A stretch of 8,661 nt of DNA from assembly GCA_022561355.1 (NCBI GenBank), contig JADFRJ010000090.1, positions 1-8,661 of the forward strand. The letters run 5' to 3'. Every line of letters starts with the position of its first letter. Position 1 is the first letter of the stretch. Made by a program: the position numbers and the translations under genes. Below, one piece after another: positions 6,486-8,661 of the stretch. Source of the DNA: Chloroflexota bacterium. Lineage in GTDB: Bacteria; Chloroflexota; Dehalococcoidia; DSTF01; RBG-16-68-14. The notes beneath the pieces were generated by a model. That model ran no database searches. It saw only the letters and a list, made by a program, of their open reading frames with translations, and was not told the origin of the DNA.

Positions 6486-6516
6486 TTGGACAGCCGTACG
6501 GCTGCCTTTGTATACT
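6486..6516 (+). promoter_or_regulatory. Promoter for the moaD-moaE fusion gene
   Basis: TTGGAC (6486-6491) and TATACT (6511-6516) match the -35 and -10 consensus at four and five of six positions, with a long 19-base spacer. A transcript start near 6523 would give a leader of about 30 bases before the ATG at 6552, carrying AGAGG as Shine-Dalgarno. The long spacer suggests a weak promoter or one helped by an activator. Confidence 0.5.
6491..6504. promoter_or_regulatory. 14-bp perfect palindrome in the promoter spacer, possible operator
   Basis: CAGCCGTACGGCTG is its own reverse complement and lies between the -35 and -10 boxes of the moaD-moaE gene, also about 75 bases upstream of comF. A dimeric repressor or activator bound here would touch RNA polymerase directly. 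The symmetry is seen; the binding protein is unknown. Confidence 0.4.
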
Positions 6517-6551
6517 ACAGCAGATTCCGCATTCCATTAGAGGCTTCGGTA

Positions 6552-7244
6552 ATGAAGGTCAACATCAGCCTGTTCGCCGGACTCCACGACCTCGTAGGTA
6601 AACGAGAGGTCACGATAGAACTCGCCGACGGATCCACCGTCGACCAGCTGCGCAACGAGCTAGGCGCGCTCTACCCAGTCGTCGTACCGTACCTCGCGAC
6701 GCTGGTCTGCGCCGTCGCCGACGAGTACGTGCCAACGGACCATCAACTCAAGGACGGCGACGAGGTCGCGCTGATCCCGCCCGTGAGCGGCGGGAGCGAC
6801 GATCTATTCCTGGTGACGGCGGAGAAGCTGGATCCGCAGCGGTTGACAGACGCCGTCCGGGCCGACGAAAGCGGCGCGGTAACGCTCTTCCATGGCGTCG
6901 CGCGCAACAACAACGAAGGCCGTGCCGTGCGCGCCCTGGAGTACGAAGCCCACGAGTCGCTTGCTGAGAAGAAGCTCCGCGAGGTCGGCGACGAAGTGCG
7001 TAAGCGGTTCGACGTCACCGGCATCGGCGTTCACCACCGCACAGGCCGGCTCGAGATCGGCGAGACGAGCCTGCTGGTCGCCGTCTCCTCCGCGCACCGG
7101 CGCGAGGCGTTCGAGGCGTGCCACTTCGCGGTCGACCGGATCAAGGAGACCGTTCCGATCTGGAAGAAAGAGATCTGGGCGGACGGTGGCGGCGATTGGG
7201 TGGCCGGCCATCCGGTGGATGCGCCGGAGAGCGCCAAGACGTAA
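6552..7244 (+). CDS. moaX: Fused molybdopterin synthase (MoaD-MoaE)
   Basis: One 230-residue chain carries both subunits of molybdopterin synthase, which inserts two sulfurs into cyclic pyranopterin monophosphate to make molybdopterin. Residues 1-81 are the ubiquitin-like sulfur carrier MoaD (MKVNISLFAGLHDLVGK...ALIPPVSGG) with its diglycine at 80-81. Residues about 83-225 are MoaE, with LFHGVARNNNEGRAVRALEYEAHE (112-135), the AHRREAF motif (181-187) and the PIWKKE motif (202-207) that holds the active-site lysine. In free MoaD the terminal Gly becomes a thiocarboxylate; here it is followed by Ser-Asp-Asp, so cleavage after GG would be needed, as known for the fused MoaX of Mycobacterium tuberculosis. 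The ATG at 6552 is chosen because AGAGG precedes it and the MoaD fold starts there; an upstream TTG at 6486 would lie inside the promoter. It is the only plus-strand gene, and no other molybdenum-cofactor gene is in view. Confidence 0.93.
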   Translation: MKVNISLFAGLHDLVGKREVTIELADGSTVDQLRNELGALYPVVVPYLATLVCAVADEYVPTDHQLKDGDEVALIPPVSGGSDDLFLVTAEKLDPQRLTDAVRADESGAVTLFHGVARNNNEGRAVRALEYEAHESLAEKKLREVGDEVRKRFDVTGIGVHHRTGRLEIGETSLLVAVSSAHRREAFEACHFAVDRIKETVPIWKKEIWADGGGDWVAGHPVDAPESAKT

Positions 7245-7259
7245 GCGCCGGCGCGGCGT

Positions 7260-7274
7260 CCCGCCTTAGGCGGG
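7260..7274. terminator. Small inverted repeat between convergent genes
   Basis: CCCGCC-TTA-GGCGGG is a perfect 6-bp stem with a 3-base loop, and that loop is the stop codon of the minus-strand zinc-ribbon gene. A 10-bp palindrome, gcgccggcgc (7245-7254), lies next to it, right after the moaD-moaE stop. Placement between two convergent genes only 21 bases apart suits a shared terminator, but there is no T run on either side, so support is weak. Confidence 0.3.
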
Positions 7275-7553
7275 GGCTCCTGTCCGCTCCTTCTGGAAAC
7301 ATTCGTTGCAGTAGACCGGCCGGTTGAGGCGCGGCACAAACGGCACCGTCGTCTCAATGCCACAGTCCGCACAGATGACCGTCGTTTCTTTTCTCGCGCT
7401 TTCCGAGCGTTCCGCACGGCGCTTTTCGCGGCAGGGCGCGCACCGTTGCGGTTCGTTGAGCAACCCCTTCTCTAAATAAAAGCCCTGCTCACCCGCCGTA
7501 AACAGGAAGTCATCTCCGCAGTCCTTGCATGCGATATTCTTGTCCTCAAACAC
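7266..7553 (-). CDS. Small double zinc-ribbon protein (zf-trcl type)
   Basis: The 95-residue product has two four-cysteine sites. The first is C9/C12 with C38/C41, built around the phrase MFEDKNIACKDCGDDF, FTAGEQGFYLEKG, NEPQRC, which is typical of the probable zinc-ribbon (zf-trcl) family. The second is C61/C64 with C82/C85 (ICADCG...VPFVPRLNRPVYCNECF). A basic, charged linker (42-57) joins them. Proteins of this kind are common in Chloroflexota and Firmicutes; their role is unknown, with nucleic-acid binding a guess. The start is a GTG at 7551-7553 rather than codons further up, because a full AAGGAGG (7560-7566) sits six bases before it and family members begin at this point. Longer reading from 7598 or 7583 has no Shine-Dalgarno. 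A near-consensus promoter lies upstream. Confidence 0.82.
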   Translation of the reverse strand: MFEDKNIACKDCGDDFLFTAGEQGFYLEKGLLNEPQRCAPCREKRRAERSESARKETTVICADCGIETTVPFVPRLNRPVYCNECFQKERTGAPA

Positions 7554-7559
7554 CCTGTC

Positions 7560-7566
7560 CCTCCTT
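7560..7566 (-). promoter_or_regulatory. Consensus Shine-Dalgarno that fixes the zinc-ribbon start
   Basis: AAGGAGG on the minus strand, six bases before the GTG at 7551-7553. It is the strongest Shine-Dalgarno in the window and decides against the in-frame GTG at 7596-7598 and the ATGs at 7581-7583 and 7575-7577. Confidence 0.8.
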
Positions 7567-7624
7567 GGAACTGCCATATTCATGGAAGAACCTGCCACCA
7601 GGTCAGGCCGAACGCCACGGCGGG

Positions 7625-7653
7625 ATTCTAAGAGACGCCCGTCCGATTGTCAA
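7625..7653 (-). promoter_or_regulatory. Near-consensus sigma-70 type promoter for the zinc-ribbon gene
   Basis: On the minus strand a perfect TTGACA (7648-7653) and TAGAAT (7625-7630, five of six) are spaced by 17 bases, the best promoter in the window. The predicted start near 7618 gives a leader of about 65 bases, which contains a small perfect hairpin, ACCTG-GTGG-CAGGT (7590-7603). The gene is therefore transcribed apart from the upstream ATPase gene. Confidence 0.75.
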
Positions 7654-7698
7654 GAAATGGGCGCTTCAGTACCACGCCGCATTGTGTACAGCGCTGTG

Positions 7699-8661
7699 TC
7701 ACGACGCCTGCGTCCGCTTGCCGGATCGCTTGGCCGCACGCCTCTTTGGCGGCGCGGCCTCTTCCTCAGGCGCCGTCTCGCCGACCACGATCTCCGACGA
7801 AAAACGTGGGTCCGTGAGCAGCCGGGCCAGCCGTTCCCAACCCGGATCGGTCACCAGCTTCGTGAGCGTGTGCGGGGTGGTGATGACGGTAGGGAGCCGC
7901 GCCAGGCAACGCGGGTTGAGCGTCTGGAATAGCTGATCGCGCACCCAGTCGCTGCGCATCCCAACCTCCAGGTCCTCCAGGATCAGGAACGGACAATCGC
8001 GCGCGGTCTTCTTGATCCGATCGAAGTCACGTTGATCATCCTCGTTGATCGTGCGCCGGAGCGAATCGAGGAAGTCGGAGATCTGAACGTAGACCGGCAG
8101 TTCGCCGGACATCCGCCGCCTGTTGGCGATCGCGGCAGCCAGGTGCGTGCGGTCGCGCGCGCGGCCACCCAGCAGCACCATCCAGCCATCCGGGTTGTCC
8201 GCGAAGTCGAGAGCGGCTCGATAGGCCTGTTCGCGCAAGGTTTGGTCGCGTGGCGATCTAAAATCGAGCAGATCGAACGACTCGAACGTCATCTCTTGGA
8301 TCATGGGCAAGCCGATCATATTCATGCCCAGGTCTTCGAGCGGCCGGCGCTCCTCCAGGAGGTGGACGGTCGCGATCGGGTCGGCGTGCGGCTGCGAGAG
8401 CGATGGGTCGCCCAAGCGCGTACGCAGGCGGTCGTCGAGCTTGCGCAACGGCCTGTTCGTCGTCACGACGGTCGGCAGGCGAGCGTTGTAGCGATGGTTG
8501 ATCAGTTGGTAAAGTTTCTCCTCGGCCCAGGGCGTCGCGCTCTGCGTACCCAGGTCGTCAAGGACGAGCACGGGCGCGGTGCGCACCTGCTCGAAGAGCT
8601 GGTCATAGCTCACCTCGGCGTTCGGCCGGTAGGCGGCGCGCAGGTGGTCGAGCAGGTCCGG
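7699..8661 (-). CDS. DnaC/IstB-type AAA+ ATPase with a second, degenerate ATPase module; N-terminus cut by window edge
   Basis: The frame is open to the right edge, giving 320 visible residues; the true start lies outside. A GTG at 8611-8613 is internal, because the 16 codons before it (PDLLDHLRAAYRPNAE) match DnaC relatives. The first module shows Walker B LVLDDLG (31-38), sensor 1 RLPTVVTTN (61-69) and RLRTRLGDP (78-86), where DnaC-like helicase loaders carry the arginine finger. After a linker, a second copy of the module follows (about 125-295): FESFD and FADNPDGWMVLLGG lead into GGRARDRTHLAAAIAN, where a normal Walker A has GxxGxGKTHL, so the Lys is Arg and the glycines are lost. Then come VQISDFLDSLRRTI, FLILEDLEV in place of Walker B, and LPTVITTP in place of LPTVVTTN. 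A basic Lys/Arg tail ends the protein. DnaC-type ATPases load the replicative helicase or serve transposition; no transposase is adjacent. The duplication is clear; a lost ATPase in copy two is inference. Confidence 0.85.
   Translation of the reverse strand, partial: PDLLDHLRAAYRPNAEVSYDQLFEQVRTAPVLVLDDLGTQSATPWAEEKLYQLINHRYNARLPTVVTTNRPLRKLDDRLRTRLGDPSLSQPHADPIATVHLLEERRPLEDLGMNMIGLPMIQEMTFESFDLLDFRSPRDQTLREQAYRAALDFADNPDGWMVLLGGRARDRTHLAAAIANRRRMSGELPVYVQISDFLDSLRRTINEDDQRDFDRIKKTARDCPFLILEDLEVGMRSDWVRDQLFQTLNPRCLARLPTVITTPHTLTKLVTDPGWERLARLLTDPRFSSEIVVGETAPEEEAAPPKRRAAKRSGKRTQAS

Noticed and set aside
6517..6551. Molybdenum-cofactor riboswitch before the molybdopterin synthase gene
   Set aside because: The predicted leader is only about 30 bases, too short for that aptamer, and shows no matching structure.
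6486..6551. Longer molybdopterin synthase reading starting at the TTG at 6486
   Set aside because: The start would lie in the -35 box, has no Shine-Dalgarno, and the extra 22 residues are not part of the MoaD fold.
7688..7697. Palindrome ACAGCGCTGT just after the ATPase stop, as terminator
   Set aside because: The stem is at most 5 bp with no room for a loop, and no T run follows; too weak to call.
7699..8661. IstB of an IS21-type element
   Set aside because: No istA-like transposase, terminal inverted repeats or target duplication are visible, and the neighbours look like resident genes. A transposase beyond the right edge cannot be excluded.

Overview
The window is a GC-rich, densely coded stretch of a bacterial chromosome. 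The gene families point to a member of the Chloroflexota, perhaps Dehalococcoidia-like. The reasons are the long-form hibernation factor, the Thr/Pro-repeat surface protein with a cohesin-like head, the DnaC-type ATPase with the wording typical of that phylum, and the MoaD-MoaE fusion. This placement is inference from protein style; no marker gene is present. I see no mobile element, RNA gene or CRISPR array.

There are nine genes, eight on the minus strand and one (molybdopterin synthase) on the plus strand. Reading the minus strand from right to left: a DnaC/IstB-type ATPase cut by the right edge (7699-8661), whose visible part contains a second, degenerate copy of the same ATPase module; a 95-residue double zinc-ribbon protein (7266-7553) behind a near-consensus promoter; then, after the plus-strand moaD-moaE fusion (6552-7244), comF (5725-6417) and a surface protein with a cohesin-like domain, a Thr/Pro stalk and a hydrophobic segment at each end (4157-5647). 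A hairpin-dense intergenic region (4065-4171) separates this from a tight four-gene operon: hpf (3471-4013), fruK-like kinase (2518-3474), a MobA/CofC-like nucleotidyltransferase-fold protein (1365-2498), and a multi-pass GT-C type glycosyltransferase cut by the left edge (1-1365).

The hpf operon has a good sigma-70 type promoter (TTGCTG-17-TAGAAT) and is translationally coupled at two of its three junctions (GTGA and TAGTG overlaps). It joins a ribosome-hibernation factor to a sugar-phosphate kinase, a protein with a worn nucleotidyltransferase fold and a membrane glycosyltransferase. A shared role in envelope glycan or carbohydrate metabolism during starvation is possible but is inference only.

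The most interesting points are the tandem DnaC module with a probably inactive second ATPase, the hpf Shine-Dalgarno set in the loop of a perfect hairpin, a 14-bp perfect palindrome between the -35 and -10 boxes of the molybdopterin synthase gene, and the catalytically worn nucleotidyltransferase. I did not find a clearly new multi-gene system. Most of the window is ordinary housekeeping sequence.
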